Source: Chamaecyparis obtusa
Taxonomy: Eukaryota > Streptophyta > Pinopsida > Cupressales > Cupressaceae
Assembly (NCBI GenBank): GCA_027943335.1
Contig: BSBK01009263.1
Location: 124,001 to 188,000, forward strand
Reading direction: 5' to 3'
Length of the DNA: 64,000 nt
This document shows, piece after piece, positions 12,374 to 25,296 of the stretch. The notes under the pieces were generated by a model. The model did no database searches. It had not been told where the DNA came from and worked only from the letters and a program-made list of their open reading frames with translations. The translations under genes were made by a program, and so were the position numbers. Within the stretch, counting starts at the first letter, position 1. Every line of letters starts with the position of its first letter.

Positions 12374-12801
12374 GCTACTTGCTTTTCTACTACAAATGAC
12401 AAAGATTACTTAAGTTTATGACAAATAACTAGCTCATGTGGTTGTGTGAGGGTTTTATGAACACAATTTTAAATTGTTTAAGCTCCAACAACTACTCCAA
12501 GCTCTTGGTCATTTCTCTTTGATCTCAGTGTAAATGGTAATTAGTTTGACCAAATTACTACCCTTATATACAATTTGGCACAAGTTTCAAAAATTGCCCA
12601 TAAAGTTCCAATAAACCAGTGTTGGCTCAAACTGGTACATCTTCTCATAGACATCTGCAAACCATATGCAATCTTTTCCAAGATCCCATAATATAGTAAC
12701 TAAGTTGTTTACAAGTTTTCACAACTTAACTCATCCATATGGGGGCTCTATATATGACTGGTCTTAATCTATCATGCTCCCCCTGAGACATACATTTCCC
12801 A
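12374..12801. other. R1 internal spacer
   Basis: AT-rich sequence between the Gag end and the extra ORF. On the minus strand a CAGGGGGAGCAT run (about 12773-12785) resembles a polypurine tract. No coding signal seen. Confidence 0.4.
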
Positions 12802-14034
12802 TCAAAAAGATGGTAAGGCAATGCACCCTAGTAATGATTCCACAAGACTCTTAGGACTCTTGTGAGTGCTCCCACATTGTTTCTCATATTTCTTAGCTTC
12901 AAATTCAACAAGTTCATTTTGATTGACCCATTTCTCCTTGAATTTTTCTTTTAGTTTAGCTACCTCTTTTTCTTCTTCATTCAATTCCTTTCCTTTTACG
13001 AATGGTCTAAAGGACTTGTTTACCAGTCTTTTAAATCTGTAATACTTCACAAAATGTTTATCATTTTTGCATTTGAAGCTTGTTACCTTCTTCTTAGGTT
13101 TCAATTGGTTGTAATCAATCTACAATTTGCAATACTTGGTAATATGACCAAAGTTATTGCATTTGTAGCATACAATATTTCTAGGTCTAGAAAAAGGTTT
13201 CTTAACCTCTTCCACTATCTTGTTGACTTCTTCCTTCCTGGAATTAGAACTATTTTTTTTCATAGCATCATTTTATTTACTTGTTTCATTATCCTCAAGT
13301 TGTCTATGTTCTGCATTTTTACTACATTCACCTTTTTCCATATTTGCCTCATTCAAGATTTTCTCTTTTTGCTTCTTGATAAAATCATTTAGGTGATCAT
13401 ATGTAGGTCTTCTAGACCTCATATCTAATTTTCTACATTCTCTTATGTTATGTCCATAAAAGTAGAAATTAAAACAAAAAGCAGTAAACTTGGGCTTAGG
13501 AATACCTTTTTTAGTTGATTTCTTTGATTGATATTTATGGTTGCAATCCTTGTAATTGTCCTTGCAAAGAGGTATCTCAAGTTCTGTTATTACAACCTCA
13601 AAATCTGACTTCTTAGGTGAATCAAGATTCACTATAACTCCATCTTTCCTCTAATCATTGAATCCTACTCATGTCATGTCTCCAACAGGTTTCTGCATGT
13701 CAATTTTATCATCCAATTTCTTTCTGCTCTGATGAAGTTTTTCTATGCGACCATTGGTCTAATCAAGTTCACCAGTAATAGTGATGCAATATCTTTCTAC
13801 CTTGTCTTACTTTGTTTTTAGTGTACTCAATTCATTCTCCAAAGTTTGTAATATGTCCCTTATGTTTGATAGTTCATTTTGAAACTTTTCTTTTTCTTCT
13901 TTTTTAGTATCAAGTTATTTCATTAGGTTCAATTTTGTGACTTCCAATTCATCCTTCAAGGAATCCTTTTAATGTCTTAGCTACTCAATCAAATATTGAT
14001 CTGATAGATCCTCAGTCTATGGTTCCATGAGATC
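12802..14034 (-). pseudogene. R1 Gag, coiled coil and zinc-knuckle part
   Basis: Reading the minus strand from 14034: a broken coiled-coil segment (heptads through about 13800), a KLDDKIDMQKPVGD segment resembling the same region of the R2 protein, a degenerate zinc knuckle at 13435-13476 (CFNFYFYGHNIREC, second Cys replaced), then a complete CCHC knuckle at 13129-13170 (CYKCNNFGHITKYC), and a Lys/Glu-rich tail ending near 12802. Knuckle arrays bind element RNA. The frame is broken many times. The N-terminal start of this protein appears to lie at 61203-61334, on the far side of the R2 insertion. Confidence 0.65.
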
Positions 14035-14753
14035 TATTAAAAATAGGGAATACTGAGAGGGGGGGTGAATCAGTATTCTACAGACTTTTACTTTTTCCCA
14101 ATTATGGATATAATAGATTATCTTAATGCATGCATAACATAGTATACTAAAGAACATGCATAGAAATAAAACAAATGAAATCATAACACATTATTTGTTC
14201 TTGAGGAAACCCTAGCCAATGGAAAACCCTAGTGGGGATGGTACCCACAAAGATCCACTAATCAAAAGTATCATGTTAAGGATGTTGACCCTGTTAGGAG
14301 CCTATTACATGCATATAGTGTCTCAATCGTGATTAAGGGACTTTAGGCCTTGCTAGAAGCCTCAACCTTGCTAAGATTTGGTAGTACAAAATATGATTAC
14401 TAGATGAGCCCACTACCCAAAAAAGTAATGTACAATAGTTACAAATTAAAAAATAAGTGAAGGTACATAACCTTATACAGCTTACAACTTCACATCAATA
14501 TCTCTTCCCTTGCTTTTCGCTTCCCTATACTTCTTTCTCTATTACATTCGCTATATCTTACACTTTACAATATTACATCATTACATCTCTTGATACAAGT
14601 TATTAAGACTAATAAATTTTACAGTCGACTTGAAATAAGAATTATACAAAATATTCTTTAATCAAGGGTTAACATCTAGGATGTCGTCCCTTTATATAGT
14701 TAAGACATTATTTTGATAAACAAAATAATCCCTTAACTCTTTACCAATTCTAT
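14035..14753 (-). mobile_element. R2 Copia-like element, left LTR (truncated)
   Basis: Matches 60149-60870: TATTAAAAATAGGGAATACT (TG changed to TA), the G-tract, the TGGGGATGGTACCCACAAA module and the CCTTAACTCTTTACCAATTC end. It stops at 14753, where the right copy continues for another ~295 bases. The flank before it fits the R1 target TCTAA copy seen after 61165 if three bases were lost. Confidence 0.78.
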
Positions 14754-14782
14754 TGGCAATTTGGCTGAGTTGGTTACATGGA
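14754..14782. other. 29-bp junction between inverted R2 LTRs
   Basis: Sequence not found in either LTR copy, lying between a truncated R2 LTR and an inverted R2 LTR terminus. Confidence 0.4.
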
Positions 14783-15619
14783 TGTTGTCATTATGGCAAC
14801 ATATGATCTACATGAAGATCACACAGGTCAGAGAGCTAGTATGTCAAAGCGCAATACAAAATTGTTTAAGTATGAGACATTGTATTTTTGCCAATGAACC
14901 AAAAGATAGTTTTAGTTGGTGATGTTGATTGGAGTAAGTTCAATGCTTGTGCACTTGAACATAGAATCTATGATAACTATAGAAGACTCACCTCAGAGCA
15001 CAAGTCCATACGGCATGTACAGAAGAAGTTATGACAATTTTACTAAAGATAGTGTTAAGCCAACAAGACAGAATATGAAGACAAAATTGATAAAGAGTTA
15101 AGGGATTATTTTGTTTATCAAGATAGTGACTTAACAATGTAAAGGGATGAAATCCTAGATTTTAACCCTTGGATAAAGATATTGTGTAATATGTAAGCCC
15201 ACCTGAAGAATTTATTTGTCTTAGTAAATTGTATAAAGGCATAATGATGTAATGTAAAAGAAGTAGCAAGAAATGATATATGATGTACGTATGTGATAGC
15301 AGAGCATGGAAAATATATTGATGAAAGAAGTATAAGGTTATGTACCTTGACCTAATTTTGTAATCAGTAAATATTGTATATTACTTGTTTGGGCAGTGGG
15401 CTCATCTGGCAATCACATTTTGTACTACCAACTCCTAACAGGGTTGAGCCTTCTAACAAGGCCTATAGTCCCTTAATCAGGACTGACACACTATATGTTT
15501 GTAATAGACTCCTAATAGGGTCAACATCCTTAACATGATACTTTTGATTAGTGGATCTTTGTGGGTACCATCCCCACTAGGGTTTTCCCTTGGCCAGGGT
15601 TTCCTCGAGAAAAAATAAT
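14783..15619 (+). mobile_element. Inverted partial R2 LTR
   Basis: Starts exactly at the R2 LTR terminus (TGTTGTCATTATGG) and is the reverse complement of the outer part of 60149-61165, including the segment encoding the DVDWSK-type residues. It runs through TTTCCTCGAGAAAAAATAAT and is cut at 15619 where the CACTA-type terminus begins. With 14035-14753 it forms a head-to-head LTR pair. Confidence 0.75.
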
Positions 15620-16900
15620 CACTAGTAGAATTTGGGCAATAAATGACTAGGTGACTAAAATTTTTAGTCACGTGACTAAAAATTTTAGTCACATGACTAA
15701 AACTGATCATGTTCTACCCAATTTTTGCAATTCACAAATATAAATGACTAAATAAATGACCAATTTGGTCATCAGGTAAAATTACAACTAAAATGACTAA
15801 ATAAATGACCAATTTGGTCATTGGGTAAAATGACCAAATAAATGACTATATAATTAGTCACCCTAATAATAAAAATGACTAAATAAATGACCAATTTGGT
15901 CATTGGGTAAAATGACCAAATAAATGACTAAATAATTAGTCACCCTAATAATAAAAATGACTAAATGAATGATTAATACTCCTTTACACATTAACATTTG
16001 ATAATATCATATACTTATATTCTTAGAAGTTGCATTTCAGCAATAATGTGTGTTTGCCAATAGACTTATTATGCAAACATTATTCTGTGTGCTCTAATAT
16101 TCTGTTCACCAATAGACTTATTGTTGCATTTCACATTAACTATTCTATGTGCTCTATAATTTTTAGATGTTTCATTATTTTTTTTGTATCCCAAGGTGAA
16201 CTTTAGTAGTTATGTCATTATTCAAATATTGTTGATACATATGTTTAATTTTCAGGCAAGGTCGAGCCAGCCAAAAGATTATTCATGGTCAGAATGTGCC
16301 AAGCATGGCTATTCATGTGTTGTCACTAAAAGTTTGAATTTAATTATCTGTTATATTATTCAGATACATTTATCAAATGCGCTCAATGTTCTCTTCTCTT
16401 CTCAAACCTCTTTTTTGTATGTAGTGAATCCCAACAAATGGGATGCCTTACTGTTCTTCAACCTACACCTAGATGCTACAATTGATGACACCAGTCTGCA
16501 TGGTAGTTTTGACAAATGATCTTAAAAGTATGTAAATCTTCAAACATTTCTACAATTATAAATTTTAACATAATTACATCGAATTGCATCTGCTTAATGT
16601 AGCAGTTGGTGACAAGTTTTTAACAGCCTCCCATGGATTCTATAAGTCTAGTGGTTGTATCATGAATTAATAGTTCGAGCTTTTGGTGCAACGACAACCA
16701 CCCAATCTAACAACATATACAAAATTCTCTACACTAATTTGATCATCAGGTGAAATCACAACTATATAATTGGTTAGACAAATAAAAATGACTAAATAAA
16801 TGACTAATTTGGTCACTAGATAAAAAATGCAACTAAATAATTAGTCACACAAATAGAAATGACTAAATAAATAACTAAATTTTACCACCAAAATTTGACG
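15620..16900. mobile_element. CACTA-2: terminus and subterminal repeats, partner end not found
   Basis: Begins CACTAGTAGAATTTGGGC, a typical plant CACTA (En/Spm) terminus, directly after an interrupted LTR. It is followed by mirrored GTGACTAAAA/TTTTAGTCAC palindromes (about 15650-15705) and tandem copies of an AATGACTAAATAAATGACC unit (15735-15970), with more copies at 16755-16880. Such repeats are where the element's own proteins bind in known CACTA transposons. A piece at 16184-16519 has an open plus-strand frame of unknown identity. I could not find the matching CTACTAGTG end, so the length is unknown. Confidence 0.5.
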
Positions 16901-19900
16901 CCAAAAACACATCAAAACAAAGGCAAGAGTAGAAGGTAAATACCAAGAATTTAGGTAACAATTATATAGGCATTGAGAAATTAGTAATTACTTGGTCCAT
17001 ACTATTGGGGTAATATACAATTGCACCCTATATTTACTTAGGTAAACCATGAATAAGAGGACATATCAACTCCCTTGATCGATAGAATTATTTGTCATCT
17101 CTACATTATTCATCTCCTTGATTGATAGTATTATGTGTCATATTTCTCATTAGGATGAGTTTACTTAACACTTTTTCTCTTACATGCAATTCAAATTCTT
17201 TTGGGATACTTTCACACCTTGACCTTTGCATCCTAGTGTCTAAATATTACAATTCATTTCCTTTGTTTTACATACTCTTGAATACATATATTGAAATTTA
17301 TTTATTTTCAAAACTAATTTAATTGTCTTAAATTAAAAATATAAACTAATTCAATTGTCTTAAATTAAAAGGCCAGACAAAAGAATCATGCATTTTCAAT
17401 AGGTGGCAAAGGATAGAAGAATGGCAGGAAGTGAAATTCTAACATGACTTTGTTAATTTTAACATATTTTTGTTAATTGTTAATATCAATTTGCAGAGCC
17501 TCTAATGTTTCTCACTTGTTTTGAGATGCTAGTTATCCTTCATGCACTTATTGATTGGAAGGAAGATCTGATATCTTTTGTAGAGACATCATTGCCATTT
17601 TATTTCCATTTTCTACTAATCAATGGAAATGAAACTTTGATTTCTTAGTTTCCTTGAGGTTGAGCTTGTTGGCCACATGTATTTAGGGTTTTATTTCAAT
17701 TTCAATTTTTCTTGAAGAAAAATTCTTTTACCTAGGGTTTCATTACAAACTAAGTTTTTGGCTATCATATTATTTTTCCAATATTTTATGTGGCCATTGA
17801 TCATTCACTAAAAACATCCACTATACAGGTTATTTGGATGGTCAAGCTTGATTCAGATGAAAAACTACTTAGCTATATAACAACAGTCAATGTGTCATAG
17901 TGTTAGCAACACTTTCTAGGACATCCTATTTATGGGGTGTGCTCATCTACTTAAAGGTAATCAAGAAGAGGCAACAAATCTAATAATTTTATATATGAAT
18001 AGAACATTTTTGTGTGGGATAATGGGAAGAATGTAGTTGTGGAACTTAAAGGAGATGCGGTGCACTTGTCTCATCTAGAAACCTATAACTGATACATAAA
18101 TCCGTATTTCTTTATAGGTACATTTTCTTGAAATTCAAATTATTTATTGTTTGAAGATAATTAGATGGAGAAGTTATTTTCTGTTTGACAATAACTCAAT
18201 GGAGAAGCACATGAAACCTCTTCAACACTTCTTTATGGTTCAAAATGCTGACGTATTCTTGAAAGTCATCATCTCTTATTTACAGAAGGAAACTGCTACA
18301 AACCAAATTAAATCAACATAATGGTTTGGTGTCATTTTGACATGATTTTGTTTATTGATTAGATAATTTATATATATTTGGCTAGAACCTAATTTAAGGA
18401 TTCAGATTTTTGCCCAAGTAATTAAGGTAAAGTTTAGATCTTATGAGTTTAAACTTTAGTACATTATAAACTATCAAGAGGGTTTTTCTTGGGCTATTTG
18501 ATTGTCTTTTATCAATGTCTTGTCATTGTAAATTGCTGAACTTTTAAATTATATATAGATTAGATTGTGTTAATGAATGGATAATAAATTAATGACCTTT
18601 TAAATCATTCATCATAGACATATATATTCCTCCCCATATAAATTATCAATGTCTTTTTTTGGAGCTCACAAATACTTTATTGCAACCTTCTTCTCATTAG
18701 GCACTATGTCTCTATGAACATTGTCAGATCTTCCCTCTCTTTGGAATCATTGTGGCCATTGAAGAAAAAATTCTTTGGGTGTGTTGTCAAATAGTCCACA
18801 TTGTATTTTTTGTGCTCTACATGCTACACAAATATCTACCAAGATAGTCACCACAACATTTGATTGAATTCTATGACCGTTTATGATTTAACAACTGTTC
18901 AGACCCTTTTTTAATGCTTTCACTTTGCAGAGGCTAGAAGTGTGTTAGAAAATCTAAATTGATTGGTTTGGGGAACTTGTTAACATATCCATTTCATTTA
19001 AATCTTGTAATGTGGTATCATATTAGACCAAATTTTTTTGAATCATTTTGTTACAGTCCACTTGCATTACCTGTGATTCCATATTTCATTACAAGATTTT
19101 ATTTGATAGTTTACAAGCCATGACAAAGCTTCTGAATTTTGCATACATTATTTCAGTGTATTCACAGCCCTGTACTTTAAATTCTTTCTTTCTTTATGTT
19201 TTGATGGATGTCCCTAAATTAGTGCTGGTTATTTGATACACTGCATTTTTTTTTTGTTTTGACGTTGATTTATGCTGGGGGTGGCTGGCCATCCTTGGGA
19301 TAGTCAGGGGATGTCTCAGATTTTCTTTTACCAGTAAAGCTATTTAGAAGCTCACCCAAACTTCATACAAAGCAAATCTTTATAGCCATCTTCCATTTAT
19401 TCCCATGTCTTCACTGTCAACATAAGCACTTATTCCCTAACACACCAAAATCAAAAAGCGCAATTAGAATAGCTCATAGGATCATCAAGACTTTTCACTT
19501 CTTTTTCCACTAATTTTGAGAGGAAATAATTCGAATATAAAAATGGATTACCAAGAGGTAGTTACTAAGTGTAAACTAGAAATAAGAACATTCGTGGCAA
19601 CTTTCTTAAGGATTGTTGACATTTTAGCCTTCTTGATTGATTTCATTCCCAAATTACATTCTGAACATATTTTATCATTTTAATTCCTTTCATTTCTCTC
19701 TCTTGTCCTAGATAGGATCTGGATATTATTCCTAGTCAAATGAATTGCATGACATAATTGTCAAAGCTACACTTAGATCTGACTTTGAATCTTTGTTGTT
19801 GCTTGGCAAACAATTTCAGTCTTTGAGAAAGTGAATTATGTATTTTCTTTTAATATTGCTAAAAGTTAATCAAATTTACAAAACATATCTGCCCAAAGGG

Positions 19901-22900
19901 CAATGGACTATATAATTCAAAACATCCTAAAGAAGCAACTCTGGCTTAGGCCTCTTAGCAGAGAATCAAAAGGTAAGCACAACTAATATAAACAGGCACC
20001 AGCTGGCAACCTCAGAACAACCCAACACATCATTTAAGAACAAGTTATTGATTATTAGACTAAACCAAACAAAATTGGGAAGAACCTTTATAGTTAGCAA
20101 CAATCTTTATCTTTGGAAATAGTCTTAACAATGACTTTGGTATGATTATCAAGTAGATTTACAAACTAGAAATAATCAACTAGAACTTCACTCTTAGTCA
20201 GGGTAGATTCAACTTCATGATTCACAAAAGCCTCAAGTAGCTTATCTTCTTGAGCTTTAATAGTTGCTTTAGTATCAGTAAGTGAACCATGGCAGCATTC
20301 AAGAAAGAATCCAAATCAACAGAGGATAGTATGCTGTATTCCTCATCATTCAAAGATTATACTACAATATAGCCTCAAGTATTGTTATACTTTCACTTCT
20401 ATTGTTTAGTTGTTCATTAAGTTAGATTTGTCTTGATAGGACTTGTCAACAGATTCTTCACAACATGTCCCTTCTACCTTGGCTTCTGTTATCATGGGTA
20501 TGGCTCCTGTTTTGGGGAAGGTAAGATTGTTATTGAATTTTTTGTTTCACGAAAATATAAATATCCATGCAGCTAGTAGAACTTGGGATGTACTCTATAG
20601 ATATGAGAAAATTTAAAATTAGGTAAATCCCAGAATAAATTACAAGTCTTTCTTTTGGCATTAGGAGTTGTTTATGTACATGAAAGTGGTGGAGCACTAT
20701 AGAAGAGAAGGAGAGTGAAGGGATACTTCCATGGTTTGTGATACACCATAGCATTTCCTAGAAGCTTATAGTAACTCAAGGGCCATCCATTCATTTCAAG
20801 CAATAGTTGCACATTATCCACTCTTGGTGCAAAACAACATACATAGGTGAAACACTAACAATAACCATTCATCCACCAAGCATTTTGTAGTTTCTACCAT
20901 ATCTTTAGTAATGTCCAATGCACCTCTAGGCTAAACCATAAAGTCTTTCTATACTATTCTGAACATCACATTGATGACTGAAGACAATGTAGTATAAGAT
21001 TTGGAAATGAACTTGGGTTTACAATTTTTGTTTGAGTACTATGTCTTCGACAAGATATGCAATAAGATTTAAGATGCTTGTCTTGCACAAGTAATAAATT
21101 TTCTCACTTTGAAGTAAGCTATAAAATTTACAAACTGCCTTTGAATGTGATATAGATTGGTGGACCATATGATTGTCTTTAGAAAAACTTAAAGAAAGTA
21201 ACAACTATTATTTTGCTCGAAACTAAAATTGCTAAAATTGATTTTGAAGTAGCTTGTGAATGAGCCTCTCATTATAAAAAAGAAAACTGTCCTTTGAGGA
21301 TAGATAGAGAAGTTCTAAAAGCTATAACCACTAAACTGCCTTAAAATGATTACTTTCAATTTCTTAGAATAAATAGAACATAAGTCCTTGTTATATGGTC
21401 CATAAAGAAAATTTAAAAACCATGTAATTCTCTGGATTCATTGTACAAAATTTAGCTGCATCATAATGGAGATGGGAACTAAACTTTTCTTCTCAAAACC
21501 CTTTAAATGAACAGGATTATCTATCATTTAGGAAGTTATAAAAATAGATATATGCATAGCCACTTAGACTATTATAGGAATAACTTATAGTACTAATTGC
21601 ACCTATCTTCCAACTTCCTAACACTGCTAGAATAATGTTTTGAGGTTGTATTTTTTGGAGATTAAATTGTATGGAACATATCAGAAACACTTAGGATACA
21701 TACTTTGAAAGTTTGTGTGATTGTTATTTATCATTGAAAATTTTATCTTTGTAGATTTTGAAGGTTACTTTTATGAGAGGCTATATATCTAAAAGTTTGT
21801 TGATTGATAAGATTTGATTCACTCCTCTGCTCTTTATTGCTTTGGGTGGATTTCTTTAACTCATACAATATTGGCATAAGAGAATGAACCCCATCATCAT
21901 TCCTTAAAGTATTGCATGTTTGATTTTCCCAAATGATATTGGTAACAAGAGAAATTGACATTAAAAAAGAAATTGAATCTAAACTATGCTTGAGAATTTT
22001 GGAATGAGAACTTGATTGATGACACCAAACTCAACTTACCCTCTCAACTAAACCATCCATACTTATTGGACAATGTCATGTGACTGCCCCAATCCACAAG
22101 CACTTCACTTTCCTTCAATAATCCATATACTTAGATCACTCTATATGGATCCACTACTCATTGACACAAGGAAGAATCTCTATACATCCCCACACAACAT
22201 CTAAATCTCTTCACCAAACCAACCTATAATGCATCCCTACATTGGAGTACAAATACAAACTTTTTGTCCACTATGACAGTCACTAACACACTTAAGAGAT
22301 AGTCACTTAACACCATTGACACTAGTGTTCCCTTAACTCCCAATGCATTTAGACACCCTTAATACCATCCATGGGCCTTATCCACATTCTCCATACTAAC
22401 TAGGCTCATCAAACAACTATGTTCAAACAAGAAATAACACATTTACCTTCTTGTTGTCCTCTTTGATAGACCTATATATAGAGCTCTATAACTTTTGACC
22501 CGGATCAAAATTTTTGAATTGCTCGAGTCAAACTCTGGGTAACTTCATTTGGAACAACATATCCAAAATTTGGGTCAATCCAACAATTTAATGTAAAGAG
22601 ATTGACTCCACATCAGGATTGTACTTTCCTGAGACAATCATTCCTTTGACATGACTGGTAACTGTCCCTTTTCATGACTTCTTTGCACATGTCCACTTGT
22701 GTATGATCCCTAAAAACACCAAGGGGTAATATACACTATGTCCTTCATCATCACCCTCAATTATGGGCACTTATTGGACGTGGAATGATTGAGAATTACA
22801 TTTGAATAAGTTTCTGGTTATCCTAAAGAGGATTCAAATAGTTTTTACAAAAATGCAAATATCTCTCCCCAAACTTAACCAAATGAAGTCCAACAAAGAC

Positions 22901-23189
22901 CCAAATTATCTAGATATAGAGTAATATTATTCCCAATCATAAATATGTCAAGACCAAACCCTCCAAATCACTGTCTATCTTTCCAACCTAACTGTTACAG
23001 AGAGAAAACTATAAATTTTTGAAAATACATTGATTTCATTGATTCAAAAACTTACCATTTTTTGATCCCATGACCACACCTACTTTTATCAGGCTATTAC
23101 ATTATTAATATGCCTCTTTCAGTCCCTTGGAACAAAAAATAACTTCCTAGACTTCCCTTCACCTAAATGCCTAACACCCAAACAGTTGT
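16901..23189. other. Unassigned AT-rich DNA with possible gene remnants
   Basis: No recognisable gene, LTR or terminal repeat. Short plus-strand stretches look as if they were once coding (about 17495-17620 and 18010-18090, the latter containing GKNVVVELKGDAVHL) but I cannot name them. The remainder resembles introns or decayed intergenic DNA. Confidence 0.4.
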
Positions 23190-23485
23190 GTGTCACAAAA
23201 GAAGCAACGCTTGTGGTCACTTTGGATTTTGAGGAACTTCAAACAATGTAGATAGCATTTGACCCTATTCAACAAATTTTCATTCCCTTGTCACGCATAA
23301 AAGGGCCTTGTATCACATATACAAATTTTATTGAAGAACCTTCAAAGAGATCAGAGAAGGATTCTTCAGATGAGGATGGGATTAATTTTTCCAAACAATC
23401 ACCACTAAGTAGCAAAGAATGTGAAACTCCTGAATTCAATGAATAATATTTTCTTGAGGATTGTGAAGATGTTGTAGTTGAGAAA
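23190..23485 (+). pseudogene. Duplicate fragment of the NT-C2 pseudogene
   Basis: About 300 bases match 25690-25990 closely (VTLDFEELQT, then KGPCITYTNFIEEPSKR, then a Ser/Asp-rich stretch). Both copies carry the same TAG after DFEELQTM, so the stop predates the duplication. The copy ends abruptly after GATGTTGTAGTTGAG. It lies upstream of the KUP remnant, while the longer copy lies downstream. Confidence 0.75.
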
Positions 23486-24093
23486 TCATGATTAGCCCAG
23501 ATTTTTCTTTATTCAACTTCACTAGTAAATCATGATTAACACAAAATGATCTCAGAAAATTAAGATGAGATGTTCTAAGTCTTCAGTAGCATGTAACACA
23601 AGAATGAGGTCATTTGTAAATAATAAAATTGTGATGATTTACCATATAAATACAATCAGAATTTGTTTCCCCTCAATTTATAATAATATATTTATATATC
23701 TACATAGAGACCACTTGCTAGGTGAAAGTAGCCAACCATGTTTAACACCAATGATGTTATTGATATCACTTGTAAATCTAGAGAGAATTATGAGAGAAGT
23801 TTTCCATTACCTATATTTTTATTTCTAACATTATGAAGTTCATTTTGCAGATGCAGTTGTTCCTATCATGTGTGTTATATTGGTTTGTCTATTTTCCTTG
23901 CAACATTATGACACACATAGGGTGGGTATGCTCTTTGCTCCAATTATTATGACTTGGCTAGTGTGCATTAGAGCACTTTCTCTGTACAACATTATTCACT
24001 GGAACCCACAAGTTTATCAAGCTACTCATAAATTGGAACCCCAAATTCTGATTATGTTACATGCTGCTACAGACTTACAACAAAAAATTACAT

Positions 24094-24453
24094 TGGGTTA
24101 ATTTCTTGCACACAAGGTTGACAAATTCTTATATAGTAATTGTGTTAATCTTTCTAGTTTGATCAGGACTTACCTATTACACACAATAGAATACCTCCTA
24201 GTGACATCCCTCCCACCTTTCTTGTTTATTTTAAAAATTTGTACATATAGAATGGTGAAAGTGCTTGATAAACTTGTGGGTTCCAGTGAATAATGTTGTC
24301 CAGACCAGTGAATACTTTCACCATTCTATATGTACAAATTAAAAAAAAAAAAAAGTTGGAATGGATGTCACTAGGAGGTATTCTATACTGGAAAGATTAA
24401 CACAATTACTAGATATAAAAATTTGTCAACCTTGTGTGCAAGAAATTGACCCG
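24094..24453. repeat. Foldback (hairpin) sequence inside the KUP remnant
   Basis: Arms 24094-24262 and 24303-24453 are imperfect reverse complements sharing TTTCTTGCACACAAGG, TAATTGTGTTAATCTTTC, ATAGAATACCTCCTAGTGAC and ACATATAGAATGGTGAAAG. The loop (24259-24302) is a reverse complement of the KUP exon end at 23982-24022. It could be a MITE-like foldback element or a local inverted duplication. Confidence 0.75.
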
Positions 24454-24674
24454 ATCAACTTTTCTATGTGGGTTTAGAGCCAATGTTTACAGATCTGGAG
24501 CACTTCTCACATTTAGCAATCAAGGTATTGCAAGTTCCAATTTTATTGTACTAATATTAAAAATTAGAAGTAGAAGGAAGAATCAAGACATCATTAGATT
24601 AATGAGGTATTATTTGACTTTAGATTGATTTCACTTCTATAGTTTATCTTGCTCTAATCTTAGCATATATGGGT

Positions 24675-25128
24675 CAAGTAGCCTACTTTTCAAAACACCA
24701 TCATATAGACAATAGCTATTAGATTGGATTCTACATATATGTGCCAGGTACATTACTTATGTTTTTGTTTAAATAAACCTACATATTGTGGGCAACTTTT
24801 CTTCTTTTTGGATAAATTTATCAATGAATGGACTTGTTGTGTAATACCTTGGCAGAACCCCTACGGTGGCTAGTTCTAGCAATTTCCACACTTGCATCTA
24901 TGGTTGGAAGTCAAGCTACCTTTCAAAAACCCATCATATAGACAATAGCTATCAGATTGGATTCTACGTATATGTGCCAGGTACATTACTTATGTTTTTG
25001 TTTAAATAAACCTACATATTGTGGGCAGCTTTTCTTCTTTTTGGATAAATTTATCAATGAATGGACTTGTTGTGTAATACCTTGGCAAAACCTCTACGGT
25101 GGCCAGTTCTAGCGATTTCCACACTTGA
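24675..25128 (+). repeat. 233-bp tandem duplication in the KUP remnant
   Basis: The segment starting CATCATATAGACAATAGCTA at about 24699 recurs at about 24932, with the same continuation to AGCAATTTCCACACTTG and AGCGATTTCCACACTTG. It duplicates the exon pieces encoding the SKHH and LRW segments plus the intron between them. Confidence 0.85.
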
Positions 25129-25296
25129 CTATTTTCAATTATCAATCAAAGCATGGAAGTAAGTTGATTTTCTAAGGTGAAAGTAGTGCATACCTCTAAT
25201 AAAATACACGACCAAATATACATTCCAAAAGTCAACTGGATTTTGATGATTCTTTGTCTTGTTGTTACTGTTGGTTTCAGAGATACAAAACACTTG

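Larger units (their letters stand above)
23855..25296 (+). pseudogene. KUP/HAK/KT potassium transporter remnant
   Basis: Pieces occur in the order of a plant KUP/HAK/KT transporter: 23855-24025 ([17 protein letters not shown] and [12 protein letters not shown]), about 24475-24545 (EPMFTDLEHFSHLAIKV), 24630-24735 (ALILAYMGQVAYFSKHH), 24843-24912 (LRWLVLAISTLASMVGSQ) and 25172-25296 ([20 protein letters not shown], ending GFRDTKHL). These proteins are plasma-membrane K+ carriers; the pieces cover part of the transmembrane core. Intron-like sequence separates them and an acceptor-like TTTTGCAG precedes the first, so this is not a processed copy. Frameshifts, stops, a foldback insertion and a 233-bp tandem duplication disable it. 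N- and C-terminal parts are absent. Confidence 0.85.
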
